Of a DNA stretch of 64,000 nt, positions 63,663 to 64,000 are shown piece after piece. The position numbers and the translations under genes are program-made. Position 1 is the first letter of the stretch; the number at the start of each line of letters is the position of its first letter. The notes under the pieces are model-generated. The model was not told where the DNA came from. It ran no database searches and saw only the letters and a list, made by a program, of their open reading frames with translations. Source of the stretch: Clostridiales bacterium (GTDB taxonomy: Bacteria > Bacillota > Clostridia > Oscillospirales > Oscillospiraceae); NCBI GenBank assembly GCA_029008095.1, contig JAQXJB010000029.1:34255-98254 (forward strand), in the 5' to 3' direction.

Positions 63663-64000
63663 GAGAAGCCATGTAAGCCGGGTTCTGTGCAGACTTGAAC
63701 GGCCTGTAAATCCGTGTCTGCGGCAGTCATCTATCTAGGCGTACCGTTGCCGGCACGCTCAAGCCACCTCCCGGGGACGGCCGGGCAGGCCAATGTCCCC
63801 TCCGCGGTGTTGCTGCGGATAGAGTTTACAGCGCCGGACTGTTCCCAGCCGGCGGGTGAGCTCTTACCTCGCCTTTCCACCCTTGCCTGCCTGAGGCAGG
63901 CGGTATATCTCTGTTGCACTTTTCCTGAAGTCGCCTTCGGCGGGCGTTACCCGTTATCCTTGCCCTATGCAGCCCGGACTTTCCTCGTAAGCAGCCTTTC
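63663..64000 (-). ncRNA. rnpB: RNase P RNA, class A (5' end at or beyond window edge)
   Basis: Minus strand GAGGAAAGTCCGGGCTGCATAGGGCA...GGTAACGCCCG...GAGGTAAGAGCTCACC...CAGAACCCGGCTTACAT universal P RNA core. Confidence 0.95.

Overview
The window is mostly an ordinary chromosomal segment of a probably spore-forming, anaerobic Clostridia/Oscillospirales-type Firmicute. It carries housekeeping operons (tcdA, pth, aconitase-icd, folD-fchA-metF, nrdDG, tepA-ftsK/spoIIIE, spoVAD/AE, guaB, tmk, mltG, alaS, comEC-holA-rnmV, nrdR, glmS, plsY). It also carries 6S RNA near the left end and a class-A RNase P RNA running off the right end. No tRNA, rRNA, CRISPR array, prophage or transposase was recognised. 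The most interesting signal is a family of ~137-147 bp interspersed structured repeats. There are four clear copies (22232-22378, 32519-32655, 32656-32793, 40086-40227). Three end exactly at the start codon of unrelated genes (ClpP-like/TepA protease, sirtuin, HIT protein), and the fourth is tandem to one of these. Each copy has an AGTGTGA-N4/5-TCACACT-type palindrome, a covarying hairpin with a conserved apical region, and a long-range stem that sequesters the Shine-Dalgarno sequence. A second, internal GGGGGATT-like segment can compete for the same anti-SD strand, which is a riboswitch-like bistable layout. A divergent relative may lie upstream of glmS (46591-46704). A second notable locus (50.98-57.6 kb) has a 20-bp x3 tandem repeat, a cobalamin riboswitch, tandem terminators, a DUF2292 mini-protein and a 1861-aa SLH surface protein with DUF4430 (transcobalamin-like) domains. 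A RACo-like corrinoid activator and two DUF2284 paralogs follow nearby. All calls are from reading the sequence; no database search was run.
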